A stretch of 64,000 nucleotides of DNA from Acinetobacter sp. ANC 3832 (lineage in GTDB: Bacteria > Pseudomonadota > Gammaproteobacteria > Pseudomonadales > Moraxellaceae). Location of the stretch: NCBI RefSeq assembly GCF_002135415.1, contig NZ_NEGJ01000009.1, positions 113,921-177,920 on the forward strand, given 5' to 3'. Both the position numbers and the translations under genes were made by a program. Positions within the stretch are counted from its first letter, which is position 1, and each line of letters starts with the position of its first letter. Below are positions 36,853 to 47,403 of the stretch, piece by piece. The notes under the pieces were generated by a model. That model was given only the letters and a program-made list of their open reading frames with translations. It was not told the DNA's origin and did not search any database.

Positions 36853-37185
36853 TTACAATTGTTTAAAGCGATTGCCTCGGCAATACCGCCCAACAGGATT
36901 TGCAGCAGCTCGATTACGTCGAATGTCTTTCGGATTAATTTTTAAAGCCCGATAAATTTCTACGCGATCTCCCACTTGAAGCAATTGATTGCTATCCATA
37001 ATTTTACTGCCAAAAATACCTAAACTATAATGCTCTGGCAATTCAATCTGATCTTCAATTTTACTTTGAACAATTGCATCACGTACTGTCATACCATCCA
37101 CAAATTGTACAGCAATCACAAATTGTTGCTCAGGTGCTGCATAAGCCACCCAAACTTGGTGTTGTCCTTGATCCTGAACATTCAT
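36853..37185 (-). CDS. rnfH: RnfH family protein (ubiquitin-like fold, UPF0125)
   Basis: A 110-residue beta-grasp protein. The conserved sequence VWVAYAAPEQQFVIAV, with GMTVRDAIVQS and IYRALKINPKDIRR, marks the RnfH family of unknown function. An upstream in-frame extension exists, but translation should start at 37185: its ATG overlaps the stop of the preceding gene (TAATG), so the two are translationally coupled. The C-terminus is basic. Confidence 0.9.
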   Translation of the reverse strand: MNVQDQGQHQVWVAYAAPEQQFVIAVQFVDGMTVRDAIVQSKIEDQIELPEHYSLGIFGSKIMDSNQLLQVGDRVEIYRALKINPKDIRRNRAAANPVGRYCRGNRFKQL

Positions 37186-38267
37186 TAAATCAATTGTCCA
37201 ATAAACGAAATGATGGCAACTACAATCGATACTGGTAAAACAACGCGCACAGCAATTCGCCATAGGTTATAAAACAGCTCATTGCTAAAGTTCACAGCCT
37301 TACGCAAATGGCTGATTTTCATGATCCAACCGGCAAAGATTGAATAAATCAAACAAATAACCAATCCCCACAACATCAATACAGGATTGAGAATATTTGC
37401 AATATTCGGAATAGCCCAAACCAATAATGCAACCGACAGAATGATAAATTGAATCACTATCGAAATTTGACGTTGAACCAATTGTTCACGAGCCAATTGC
37501 ACCAATAATGCAGCAGCAATGACAGCAGCAATCGTCATACTCCATGCAGGGATTTGAGTACTCATCGCAAAAAAGCCAAAAGCAATCACGGCAATCAGTT
37601 GTGCAATCCAAATGGGTAATGCTGTTTTAGTTGAATTTTCTTGTTGTTGAATCTGTAAAAAACTGGTCTGCCAATATAAGCCCAAACCTAAACCACTGGC
37701 AACCAATGCAAGAATGGTCGCATTGCCCCACTCTTTAAATTCAATGGGAGTAATGTGCCACGGTTGTAATGCTGTGCCGAACACATTCGCAAGGATGAGT
37801 GAAATAATGACCGTAACTGCTGTTAAAATCACAAGAATTTGACGAGGCAAATAAGAGAGAGCCAGTGCAAGAATCGCTAAAATAATAAATGCAATGTTAC
37901 TCTGCGCTGCAAATACAGTATTTTGTACAGTAACTTGTCCAATATTGAACAGTACTCCACCCGCAAGGAATGGAATAAAGACCACAGCCATCCACCCAAC
38001 AATTCGCCATCTTTGCGAAGCGTCAGCATCACGCGTTAAACTAGATAAAGCATTTAAAGCTGTTGTTTTTGAACGTTTCGCTAATGCAATTTCCAAATAG
38101 GCAATGGGTAATGCCAAAATGAACATTGTTCCAAACCACAATAACCAAAAATCAATTTGTCGATCAATTTGAATACCTAAGCTTGGCGCAAGCCCAGCAA
38201 TAATAATAAATGATAAACAAAATGCCATGAGCGGCGATAACCATCGTGACATAGAATTGTCCTGCAT
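37185..38267 (-). CDS. Short SNF/NSS-family sodium-dependent transporter-like protein
   Basis: A 360-residue membrane protein with about nine hydrophobic segments. FILALPIAYLEIALAKRSK and the C-terminal YNLWRIAVRVVLPVSIVVAI resemble bacterial neurotransmitter:sodium symporters, but the usual first-helix signature (GSAVGLGNIWRFP) is absent and it is about 80-100 residues short. It may therefore not transport in the usual way. It is coupled to rnfH by a TAATG overlap, which suggests linked roles. Confidence 0.65.
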   Translation of the reverse strand: MQDNSMSRWLSPLMAFCLSFIIIAGLAPSLGIQIDRQIDFWLLWFGTMFILALPIAYLEIALAKRSKTTALNALSSLTRDADASQRWRIVGWMAVVFIPFLAGGVLFNIGQVTVQNTVFAAQSNIAFIILAILALALSYLPRQILVILTAVTVIISLILANVFGTALQPWHITPIEFKEWGNATILALVASGLGLGLYWQTSFLQIQQQENSTKTALPIWIAQLIAVIAFGFFAMSTQIPAWSMTIAAVIAAALLVQLAREQLVQRQISIVIQFIILSVALLVWAIPNIANILNPVLMLWGLVICLIYSIFAGWIMKISHLRKAVNFSNELFYNLWRIAVRVVLPVSIVVAIISFIGQLI

Positions 38268-38438
38268 GACGTGTCCCGTGAAAAAGTCTTATGCTATTTT
38301 GCCTTTGTCATAGCTGAAAATCAAAGATTACAAAGAAAAAAGCAAATCACCCCCTCAGATGATTTGCTGCGCGAATTTGTTATTAAAATTTTAATTCTTT
38401 TTATCTCTCTTTATTTTATTATTTCAAAAGAATTTGCT

Positions 38439-38894
38439 CTATGAAAAAAACCGAGCAAACCAATTTTTACCTTTTTTCTTTTCATTTTCTTTAATAATAC
38501 CCATCATATTTAATTTTACAGCACCGACATAATCTGCATCATCATGTTGAATATGATTGATTAACCATTTAGACAATACTTCATGTAACTCGTTTTCAAT
38601 TGAATGCCCGGATTCAAAACGAGTACGATAACTTTCAATTTTCTTAATAAATAAATCATGTACACGTTTATGTGGAACACGATATTTATAGCCTGCTTCT
38701 TCTTGAAGACTTTCTTCAAAAGTAAAATGCGATTGCGTATAATCAATAATATTATCCAGAATCTGTTTTACTCGTGCACGATCTGTTGTAATACCGACTT
38801 CATCAATCTCATTGATATAATCTAAAATCCTTCTATGCTGATCGTCAATCACATCGATTCCAGTATTATATTCTGGTATCCAATTCATCTTCAT
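38439..38894 (-). CDS. Bacteriohemerythrin
   Basis: A 151-residue single hemerythrin domain. Di-iron ligands expected for the family are visible: His20 (DDQH), His56 and Glu60 (HFTFEES), His75 and His79 (PHKRVH), His114 and Asp119 (NHIQHDD). An in-frame start 14 codons upstream exists, but AAAGGTGG precedes the ATG at 38894. It binds oxygen or senses oxidants, often for chemotaxis or protection of enzymes. It stands alone beside a long non-coding stretch. Confidence 0.92.
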   Translation of the reverse strand: MKMNWIPEYNTGIDVIDDQHRRILDYINEIDEVGITTDRARVKQILDNIIDYTQSHFTFEESLQEEAGYKYRVPHKRVHDLFIKKIESYRTRFESGHSIENELHEVLSKWLINHIQHDDADYVGAVKLNMMGIIKENEKKKGKNWFARFFS

Positions 38895-39460
38895 ACGACC
38901 ACCTTTAAAAAATAATTGCAGTACAATTTCAACCATAGTATCTATTTAATTGATAAATAAAAACAAACCATATCACTCTGGATTATATAGAAAGCTTCAA
39001 AAAATCAATAACACACTGATATAATATAATTTTATTTATATACCCAACTAAAAGGCTCAATTATTTATTAACCGTTTATATTATTTTAACACTCATTATT
39101 TTTATCATTAAAATGACAATAGTTTAATTTAATTAAACAATTTTGATGAATTATATATATCAACTTATATAAAATTTAATACTAAAATCTTTAAATCATT
39201 CAATTAAAGAATAGAACTCTTAAATAAATCATTTTTTATTTTCAATAAAAACCAAAGACAAAATAAATACTAATGCAGGATATAAAATAAATATAAATTT
39301 TAAATGACTAATTAAACACCATATATAAAGTAATTTATTTACTCTTAAATAAATTACTTTATATATTTTTGAAAATTAACAAATGAATGAATAGGTTTCT
39401 TACAGCCTCCTTTTTTCTTATGAAAAAAATAAGGAGCTTGTAAACATTGATGTAAAATAT
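38895..39460. other. Very AT-rich intergenic region with a long palindrome
   Basis: This 566 bp stretch has no supported gene in either strand. Its only strong feature is the 21-bp perfect inverted repeat at 39321-39366. The left 380 bp is simple AT-rich DNA. Another hairpin near 39405-39445 probably ends the leftward amidotransferase transcript. Confidence 0.6.
39321..39366. repeat. 21-bp perfect inverted repeat with 4-base loop
   Basis: The arm at 39321-39341 (beginning ATATATAAAGTAAT) is perfectly inverted at 39346-39366 around CTCT. It is almost entirely A/T, so it could be extruded as a cruciform or act as a weak bidirectional terminator. Confidence 0.9.
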
Positions 39461-40309
39461 CTAATATTGATCCGCTTTGGTTACCCTTTTTAAATTTGGA
39501 TTCTCAGCTTCTCTTTTTAAGCGAGTAACACAAGTAATTGCACGCTGTATCGGTCGCCCAGCTTGAAATAAAATCATTTCCCCTGCTTGAAATGACGTCC
39601 AATTTTCATTGTGTGTTAGTGGTTCTGTCGTAATTACAGCAACACGATCTTCTGCTGTAGTGACTTCACTAAAATCAACTTCTACATCTAAATCAATCAA
39701 TTGTGCAGGTTGAAATGGGTATTCTCGTACTAGCCAATGTAATTTTGTGATGGCATAGCTAAAAAGTGCTTGCCCATTGGATAAACAAAAATTAAATGTG
39801 CCATATTCTGCTATTTGTGGTGAAACTGTCTCAAGTACAGAAAATATTTGTTCTAAACTAGGCTCTACATAACCAAATTTTTCAACCAGTTGATCGAGTA
39901 AATAACAAAATGCTAACTCACTGTCGGTATTTCCAATCGGAATAAAACGACCCGATAAATTCGGTTGAAAATCGTGTAAATCACCATTATGTGCAAAAAT
40001 CCATTGTCTTCCCCACAACTCGCGCATAAATGGATGTGAGTTCTCTAAGGTAATTTTACCTTGGGTTGCTTTACGAATATGTGCAATAACATTACGAGAT
40101 TTAATTGGATAGTTTCGAACAAGTTCTGCGATGGGAGACTCCACAGCAGATTGATTATCAACAAATAAACGACAAGCTTTATCTTCAAAAAAGGCAATTC
40201 CGAAACCATCAGAGTGGTCAGACGTAATTCCTGCACGTTGCGAAAAACCTCGGAATGAAAAGGTAATATCCGTAGGTGTCGCACAATTCATTCCAAGTAG
40301 TTGGCACAT
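39461..40309 (-). CDS. Class II glutamine amidotransferase (YafJ-like)
   Basis: A 282-residue N-terminal-nucleophile amidotransferase. The mature N-terminus after Met removal is Cys2 (MCQLLGMNC), and SDGFGIAFF, ARIRKAT-like HIRKATQG, SHPFMRELWG and FAHNGDL are family motifs. It resembles YafJ / DUF4072-type proteins, whose partner acceptor is unknown. The conserved aspartate in NTDSELAF is present. Single-domain length suggests it stands alone. Confidence 0.9.
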   Translation of the reverse strand: MCQLLGMNCATPTDITFSFRGFSQRAGITSDHSDGFGIAFFEDKACRLFVDNQSAVESPIAELVRNYPIKSRNVIAHIRKATQGKITLENSHPFMRELWGRQWIFAHNGDLHDFQPNLSGRFIPIGNTDSELAFCYLLDQLVEKFGYVEPSLEQIFSVLETVSPQIAEYGTFNFCLSNGQALFSYAITKLHWLVREYPFQPAQLIDLDVEVDFSEVTTAEDRVAVITTEPLTHNENWTSFQAGEMILFQAGRPIQRAITCVTRLKREAENPNLKRVTKADQY

Positions 40310-40413
40310 AAGTATTCATATAGCTTTAATTATGTGAATATTGTGCATGAGTCCTCACTCGCTTGCAAATATCAAAAGTAGCAACACTTACGAGCGAGTA
40401 AAAATCAAGCAAA

Positions 40414-41190
40414 TTAACGATGCACCATTTTATTTAATACAAAGTTTTTCGCAATTTCATTTACATCGAGAAAGACAAAATAGTCCAAACAATTAAAGGC
40501 TTGATCATAATAAGCTTGTTTAGATAGCTTCGCATTCATCTTTAAATAAACGTCAAACAACTTAGGGATACGTTCATCCTGCGGAAAACTAAATTTAGGA
40601 TGTGTCGGTTCATAAGCAGATATCGCATTAATATTGATTGTTTTTTTATCCTCTAACTGCTTAATAAATTGATGCGTATAATACGCACGCGCTTTATTAT
40701 CCTCTAAGCGAATACTGACACAGCCCATCAGGTGCTTCGCCTTCATTTTCCACAATACTGTCGGTACTAAATGTAACCACAAAATAGACAATGCCTTGCC
40801 TGAACGATAACGTGGATGCACACATGTTCTGCCTATTTCCACAATATTGGATAATTGTGAAAAACCTGATACATCAAATTCTTGTGCGCTATAACTCTGT
40901 GCTAATTCATGACCTTGGAAAAGTTTGAGTCGTGTATAAGCAACGATTTCATTGCTCCATTTGTCACGTAGCACGGCGTGTTCACAATCTAAGTCATATA
41001 AATCTTGATCTAAGCCATGATCAAAGTTGATCCCAAATTGATCAGAAAATTGTGTTGCACGAAATTTTTGTACTTCTTTCAGTTGTTTGAGGTCTTCGAC
41101 CCATTCAAAACGATATTGTGATTGTGCTTTTTTAGGTTTTATTAACGGAATGCTTAAGTTTTGACGATATTGGTTTAATTTCGCAAACAT
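40414..41190 (-). CDS. OlsB-like N-acyltransferase (GNAT)
   Basis: A 258-residue GNAT-like protein. VEIGRTCVHPRYRSGKALSILW matches the acyl-ACP-using hemolysin/OlsB family. OlsB makes lyso-ornithine lipid from ornithine and an acyl carrier protein. The partner OlsA acyltransferase is not adjacent; a PlsC-like gene at 48298 is in the same window, but no link is shown. The function is inferred from the family, which also contains autoinducer-synthase-like members. Confidence 0.75.
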   Translation of the reverse strand: MFAKLNQYRQNLSIPLIKPKKAQSQYRFEWVEDLKQLKEVQKFRATQFSDQFGINFDHGLDQDLYDLDCEHAVLRDKWSNEIVAYTRLKLFQGHELAQSYSAQEFDVSGFSQLSNIVEIGRTCVHPRYRSGKALSILWLHLVPTVLWKMKAKHLMGCVSIRLEDNKARAYYTHQFIKQLEDKKTININAISAYEPTHPKFSFPQDERIPKLFDVYLKMNAKLSKQAYYDQAFNCLDYFVFLDVNEIAKNFVLNKMVHR

Positions 41191-41263
41191 ATTCTAGACT
41201 CCTTGTGCTTTTCTTTACACTAGGCAATCTAGATGACAATGACATGACTAAATGATGAAGATT

Positions 41264-41291
41264 AAAAAAAGCCACAAATCGTGGCTTTTCA
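41264..41291. terminator. Terminator between argB and the GNAT gene
   Basis: AAAAGCCAC pairs with GTGGCTTTT around AAATC, flanked by an A-run on the left and T-run on the right. Confidence 0.85.
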
Positions 41292-41316
41292 AATGTTACT
41301 TTTATTTAAGTTAGCA

Positions 41317-42234
<918 letters not shown>

Positions 42235-43680
42235 TTATGTACCTATAGATGAGTATGAATGTGCATTTAATATATCTTGCGCGATCATAGGATAACGTTC
42301 ACTTAACATGGAAGCAAATGTATGCCGAATTTCATTTAATCTGGATGGACTATCTGCATCAAAACGCACTGTGAAAAACTCACCTGTATTCGATGCCCGA
42401 ATAATGCCAAAACCATTTTCAAAATCGAGCCTCACTCCATCAATTTTACTTAATGATGCACCTATCTGATCACTTGAAGCTTCTATTTCATTCAGCACTG
42501 TTTTAGGGTCAGTATAATGTGTACTAATATAAGTATCTTGGGTATAGCAACGCTCAGGATATACAGCAAGAAGCTCAGACAGCGTTTGTGAATGCTGACT
42601 CAAGTATTCCATAACACGTAGTCCTGCATATAAGCCATCGTCATAGCCCATACCTCGACCATCGTTAAAGACATAATGCCCTGCATATTCTCCACCAAAT
42701 ACAGCCAAGCCTTTGGATTGCGACATGTATTTACGCAGAAAACTACTTCCAGTCCGAATCATTTTGGCTTGACCACCCAATTGTTCAACCACTTGACGAA
42801 CCATGGTCGAGCATTTCACATCAAAAACAATTTCATGATGAGGATGATCTTTTAAGCACATTTCAGCAAATAATGACAGTAAGCGATCAGCGGAGACAAT
42901 ATTGGCCTTCTCATCAATTAAAACAACGCGATCTCCATCACCATCGAGGGCAATACCAATATCGGCTTGATGAGTTAATACATTTTTACGGAGTTGCTCT
43001 AAATGAATGGCTTGAGATGGATCAGGTGCATGATCAGGAAAATGACCATCGGCTTCACAGCGAAGCGCAATCACATCACAGCCCAATTTCTGTAAAATTA
43101 ACTGAGCACAATGCCCTGCTGAACCATTTAAACCATCAATCACCACTTTTAATGGTCGCTTTAATTGAATATCACTCAAAATGGCTTGTTGATATTGTAG
43201 ACAAAATTCTAGCTTTATCTGAGGCTTTTCTTCGCAAGAAATTTCTAGAGGAATATTTCGTTGATAAAATTTTTCTGCCTGATATCCAATGTCTTGAATC
43301 ATTTCGGGCGTTGGTGGCTCATTTTGGATAATCCATTTAATCCCATTATCCGTTTTAGGATTATGACTGGCAGTAATCATAATGCCATTACCATCAAACT
43401 GACGTGCAGCAAAATACATTTGCGGTGTCGCACAACAGCCTAAAGCAGTGACTTTAAAATTCTGTTCAATAAATACATGCTCAATAATTTTGGCATAGCT
43501 AGGACTGGTCAAACGGGCATCATAACCAATCACAATTTGCGTTTGCCCTTTCTCTTTCATTTGTTGAGCAAGTGCATACGCAATACTGTGGATTAATTGA
43601 GGTGTTAATAATTCCACTTTTCCGCGAATATCATATGCACGAAAAATTTGATGTGGAAAATAATCTTGCGGGTTTTTCAT
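42235..43680 (-). CDS. algC: Phosphomannomutase/phosphoglucomutase (AlgC type)
   Basis: A 481-residue phosphohexomutase. The phosphoserine motif is MITASHNPKTDNGIK, the metal loop is LDGDGDRVV, and FGGEYAGHYVF and RASNTGEFFTVRFD complete the sugar and phosphate sites. It interconverts hexose 6- and 1-phosphates for surface polysaccharides. An upstream TTG at 43686 is in frame, but the ATG at 43680 is more likely. The argB gene follows closely, a linkage also seen in Pseudomonas. Confidence 0.94.
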   Translation of the reverse strand: MKNPQDYFPHQIFRAYDIRGKVELLTPQLIHSIAYALAQQMKEKGQTQIVIGYDARLTSPSYAKIIEHVFIEQNFKVTALGCCATPQMYFAARQFDGNGIMITASHNPKTDNGIKWIIQNEPPTPEMIQDIGYQAEKFYQRNIPLEISCEEKPQIKLEFCLQYQQAILSDIQLKRPLKVVIDGLNGSAGHCAQLILQKLGCDVIALRCEADGHFPDHAPDPSQAIHLEQLRKNVLTHQADIGIALDGDGDRVVLIDEKANIVSADRLLSLFAEMCLKDHPHHEIVFDVKCSTMVRQVVEQLGGQAKMIRTGSSFLRKYMSQSKGLAVFGGEYAGHYVFNDGRGMGYDDGLYAGLRVMEYLSQHSQTLSELLAVYPERCYTQDTYISTHYTDPKTVLNEIEASSDQIGASLSKIDGVRLDFENGFGIIRASNTGEFFTVRFDADSPSRLNEIRHTFASMLSERYPMIAQDILNAHSYSSIGT

Positions 43681-43860
43681 AAGCAATACTTCTAGTTGCT
43701 TAATCTTCAGCGGGCTATATTAAAAATATAGACTCATTATCTATCGATATTATATTGAGATTTAGTAGCGCTGAAGTTAGACATTAATTTCGATTTTAAT
43801 ATCTTAAACGCTTAAATGAATTTTAAAAAATACTTTTTGTTACAATGCGATACAAATAAT

Positions 43861-43888
43861 AAAAAAGCCTGAATTCTCAGGCTTTTTT
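43861..43888. terminator. Bidirectional terminator after dut
   Basis: AAAAAAGCCTGA pairs with TCAGGCTTTTTT around ATTC. Strong. Confidence 0.92.
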
Positions 43889-43907
43889 ACATTCATTCAA
43901 ATTAAAC

Positions 43908-44360
43908 TTAATTTTTACCTGTGTGCCCAAAACCACCTGCACCACGTTCAGTGGCTTCAAACTCACTGACTAAATCAAACTCAGCTTGAATTACTGGTAC
44001 AAGAACATATTGTGCTAAACGCTCACCTGGTTCTAATTTAAAAGTTGCTTGACTACGGTTCCATACAGAAACCATCAATTCACCTTGGTAATCTGAGTCA
44101 ATTAAACCCACTAAATTACCCAGAACGATTCCATGCTTATGACCTAAGCCAGAACGTGGCAGAATTAAACCTGCAAAATTTGTATCTTCAATATATATTG
44201 CCATACCTGTTTTAACTAAAACAGTTTGACCGGGTTCAATTTGAATCGCTTCATCTACACATGCACGTAAGTCTAAACCTGCTGAACCTGTTGTTGCATA
44301 AGTCGGTAATGGCCATTCTTGACCTAAACGTTTATCAAGTACTTTTACTTGAACTTTCAT
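43908..44360 (-). CDS. dut: Deoxyuridine triphosphatase
   Basis: A 150-residue trimeric dUTPase. The five family motifs are present: [35 protein letters not shown] and the C-terminal [11 protein letters not shown]. It hydrolyses dUTP to dUMP and keeps uracil out of DNA. It sits between rep and algC, each transcribed leftward, with its own terminator. Confidence 0.98.
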   Translation of the reverse strand: MKVQVKVLDKRLGQEWPLPTYATTGSAGLDLRACVDEAIQIEPGQTVLVKTGMAIYIEDTNFAGLILPRSGLGHKHGIVLGNLVGLIDSDYQGELMVSVWNRSQATFKLEPGERLAQYVLVPVIQAEFDLVSEFEATERGAGGFGHTGKN

Positions 44361-44502
44361 AATAAAATCCTATGAGTTTCTTTAACTTTAAATACAACCA
44401 ATCAACGTTATTGAGTTTGTTCATCAAAATTAGGGCATTTAGAATCTACTTATTTATACGACTATAAACTTCAAAAACCTCTAAGTTTCAAAAACTACTC
44501 AA

Positions 44503-46542
44503 TTAACGTTTTAACAATGCTTTTAAATTTTGCAGATATTGTTGAGCCTGTAATTTAGGATCAATATTTTCAGCCAACTTTTTCTTACGACCTAACCAAT
44601 CTAAATCATCTTGCGGTAATTCATCTAAGAAGCGGCTTGGTGTCATTTGCTTCATTTGACCACCGTTTTTACGTTGCTCTGCTAAGGTTAATGTTAAACC
44701 TTGTTGAGCACGGGTAATTCCCACATACATGAGACGGCGTTCTTCTTCAATAGTTTCAGCAGCAATCGAGTTCTTATGTGGCAGAAGTTCTTCTTCTAAG
44801 CCCATAATATAAACAAACGGGAACTCTAGACCTTTAGAAGCATGCAAGGTCAGAAGATTGACTTTATCAGTATCTTCTTCTTCTTGTTGTTGCTCTAGTA
44901 AATCAAGCAGTACCATTTTACGAATGACACTTTCAATATTCTTTTCATCAACATCTTCAGCACGATTAATCAAACTTTGAATACTGGTGTACAGCATTTC
45001 TACATTATCAAGCTTGGTTTTTTCTTGTGCAGGCGTCGCCGCAGATTCACGAATATAATCGATATAACCTGCTTCCATCATCATCTGACGAATTTTAGGT
45101 ACAGGCTCATCATCATCCAATAATTCACGCGTAAAATCATTAATAAAGCCTGCGAACTCAGCCAATTGCGTTGTGGCTTTCTTCGGCATGACCATCGTCA
45201 AACGCTGATCACTAGCAGCTGTGAGCAAAGACAGATGATTTTCTTGAGCAAATAAACCCAACTTTTCCAAGGTTACAGGGCCAATGGCGCGCTTTGGCGT
45301 ATTAATAATACGTAAGAAAGCACTGTCATCTTCAGGATTAATAATAATTCTGAGATAACTCATGATGTCCTTAATTTCTGCACGTCCAAAGAATGACTGA
45401 CCACCAGAAAGTTTATAAGGAATCTGCATTTGACGTAAATGTGTTTCTAAAACACGCGCTTGAAAATTACCACGATAAAGCACCGCGTAGTCTTTCCAAC
45501 TTTTACCATTCATCAATTTATGCGTAATCAAATCTTTGACCACACGCTCAGCTTCATCATCATCATTACGACAAGTAATGACTCGAATCACCTCACCATG
45601 ACCTTTATCACTCCATAGTTTTTTCTCAAAAATATGTGGATTATTGTCAATGACATGGTTTGCCGCTTTTAGAATACGACTGGTCGAACGATAATTTTGT
45701 TCAAGCTTAATCACTTTTAAATTATGAAAATCTTCTTTCAGCAAAGCCATATTTTCAGGTTTGGCACCACGCCATGCATAGATGGATTGATCATCATCAC
45801 CTACCGCAGTGAATTGCCCCATCACACCAACCAGAAGTTTCACCAACGTGTACTGAGCTGTATTGGTATCTTGATACTCATCGACGAGAAGGTAACGAAT
45901 ACGATTTTGCCATTTATCTCGAACTTCTGCATTTTCTTGTAATAAACGTGTTGGCATCACGATTAAGTCATCAAAATCAACGGCATTATAAGCACGTAAA
46001 TTACGCTCATACAGTTGATATAAATGTGCAAACTGAACGTCTTCAGTAGTTTCACAGGTGTTATGTGCCTGTTCAGGCATGATCAAATCATTTTTCCAAT
46101 CTGATATTTTTTTCATTGCTTTCGCAATTAATTCTTTGCTTTCTGCACCCGACAAATTATCGCGATGCATTAAATCCATCAAAATACGTTTGCAATCATC
46201 TGCATCTAGAATCGAAAAGTTATTTTTGAGTGGTGTATTTTTCAACTCTAAACGAAGTAAATTTAAACCAAAAGTATGGAAGGTTGAAACGGATAACCCC
46301 TTACCCTCTTCTTTTCCCAATAATTTACTGACACGCTCTTTCATTTCACGTGCAGCTTTATTGGTAAAGGTCATTGCTGTAATTTTAAATGCAGGAATAC
46401 CGCATTGCTGAACCAAATAAGCAACTTTTCTTGTAATAACCGATGTTTTACCCGAACCCGCCCCTGCAAGTACTAACAAGGGTCCTTGAGTATATTTCAT
46501 GGCTTCAAGTTGCTTGTCATTGAGTTGACTTGCTTTAGACAT
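44503..46542 (-). CDS. rep: ATP-dependent DNA helicase Rep
   Basis: A 679-residue superfamily 1A helicase. Walker A is LAGAGSGKTSVI, Walker B-like DEYQDTN, motif QNYRST and the C-terminal TLHASKGLEF and GITRAQ motifs are present. It assists replication-fork movement. A longer reading frame starts 13 codons earlier, but AGAGGAAG lies before the ATG at 46542 and the family starts there. Its length matches E. coli Rep (673). Confidence 0.96.
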   Translation of the reverse strand: MSKASQLNDKQLEAMKYTQGPLLVLAGAGSGKTSVITRKVAYLVQQCGIPAFKITAMTFTNKAAREMKERVSKLLGKEEGKGLSVSTFHTFGLNLLRLELKNTPLKNNFSILDADDCKRILMDLMHRDNLSGAESKELIAKAMKKISDWKNDLIMPEQAHNTCETTEDVQFAHLYQLYERNLRAYNAVDFDDLIVMPTRLLQENAEVRDKWQNRIRYLLVDEYQDTNTAQYTLVKLLVGVMGQFTAVGDDDQSIYAWRGAKPENMALLKEDFHNLKVIKLEQNYRSTSRILKAANHVIDNNPHIFEKKLWSDKGHGEVIRVITCRNDDDEAERVVKDLITHKLMNGKSWKDYAVLYRGNFQARVLETHLRQMQIPYKLSGGQSFFGRAEIKDIMSYLRIIINPEDDSAFLRIINTPKRAIGPVTLEKLGLFAQENHLSLLTAASDQRLTMVMPKKATTQLAEFAGFINDFTRELLDDDEPVPKIRQMMMEAGYIDYIRESAATPAQEKTKLDNVEMLYTSIQSLINRAEDVDEKNIESVIRKMVLLDLLEQQQEEEDTDKVNLLTLHASKGLEFPFVYIMGLEEELLPHKNSIAAETIEEERRLMYVGITRAQQGLTLTLAEQRKNGGQMKQMTPSRFLDELPQDDLDWLGRKKKLAENIDPKLQAQQYLQNLKALLKR

Positions 46543-46634
46543 CGTTCTTCCTCTAAAAACTTCGAGCTCGATTATAGTCATCTAAACATGACTTGCCTAA
46601 TGCTTAATACAATTTTTACAAACCATATAAAGCT

Positions 46635-46662
46635 AAAAAAACCACCCCAAGGTGGTTTTCTT
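46635..46662. terminator. Terminator between rep and the OmpA-like gene
   Basis: AAACCACC pairs with GGTGGTTT, with A-run and T-run flanks. It serves the leftward OmpA-like gene. Confidence 0.8.
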
Positions 46663-46688
46663 TCAACAACTAAACTTAATTCTATAAA

Positions 46689-47321
46689 TTAGTTTGTTGC
46701 ATAAACTGTAATTTCTACACGACGGTTTTGTTCACGACCCGCTGCTGTTGAATTGTCAGCAATTGGAGAACTTGAACCATAACCACGAGCAGACATACGA
46801 GATGCTGAAATACCTTGTGAAGCCAAGTAATTCAAAACTGATGATGCACGATTTTGAGACAATGGATTGTTAATTGCGTCAGAACCTGTGTTGTCTGTAT
46901 GACCATGGATGACCAATGCTAATTTACCTGCAGTACCGCCTTCAGCCAATACACGAGCAACATCATTCAATGCCGCTTGGAATTTAGGTTGAATCGTTGC
47001 TGAGTTTGAAGCAAAAGTAACACTTGGCATTACCATGTTAATCGAACCATCTGGATTACGATTTACATCAACACCAGTACCCGCTAATTCTTGTTTTAAA
47101 CGCTTTTCTTTCTGATCAAGAAGTAAGCCTGCGCCACCACCTAAAACAGCACCAATTGCAGCAGCTTGCCCCATTTTGTCTTTATCTGCATTTGAATACG
47201 CAATACCCGCACCCAATAATGCACCAAGACCCGTACCAATTGCTGCTTTGTCATATTCCATGTTTTGGCAACCAGAAAGAGCTAAAGCTCCAACAACTGC
47301 AGAGAGAACCAATGCGCGCAT
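46689..47321 (-). CDS. OmpA-family lipoprotein with glycine zipper, copy 1
   Basis: A 210-residue lipoprotein (lipobox LSGC, Cys18). A glycine-zipper region (GTGLGALLGAGIAY, GAVLGGGAGLL) spans about 30-65, and an OmpA/Pal-type peptidoglycan-binding domain covers about 100-208 (LVIHGHTDNTGSD, NPLSQNRASSV, SARGYGSS, REQNRRVEI). It should tether the envelope to peptidoglycan. The next gene upstream is a close paralog. Confidence 0.9.
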   Translation of the reverse strand: MRALVLSAVVGALALSGCQNMEYDKAAIGTGLGALLGAGIAYSNADKDKMGQAAAIGAVLGGGAGLLLDQKEKRLKQELAGTGVDVNRNPDGSINMVMPSVTFASNSATIQPKFQAALNDVARVLAEGGTAGKLALVIHGHTDNTGSDAINNPLSQNRASSVLNYLASQGISASRMSARGYGSSSPIADNSTAAGREQNRRVEITVYATN

Positions 47322-47403
47322 TTTAAAACCCCGTAAATACTTTAGACGTAAAAAATCGAACCATAGAAACCTATGATTCGATTCAGATTATATATGTTTT
47401 AGA

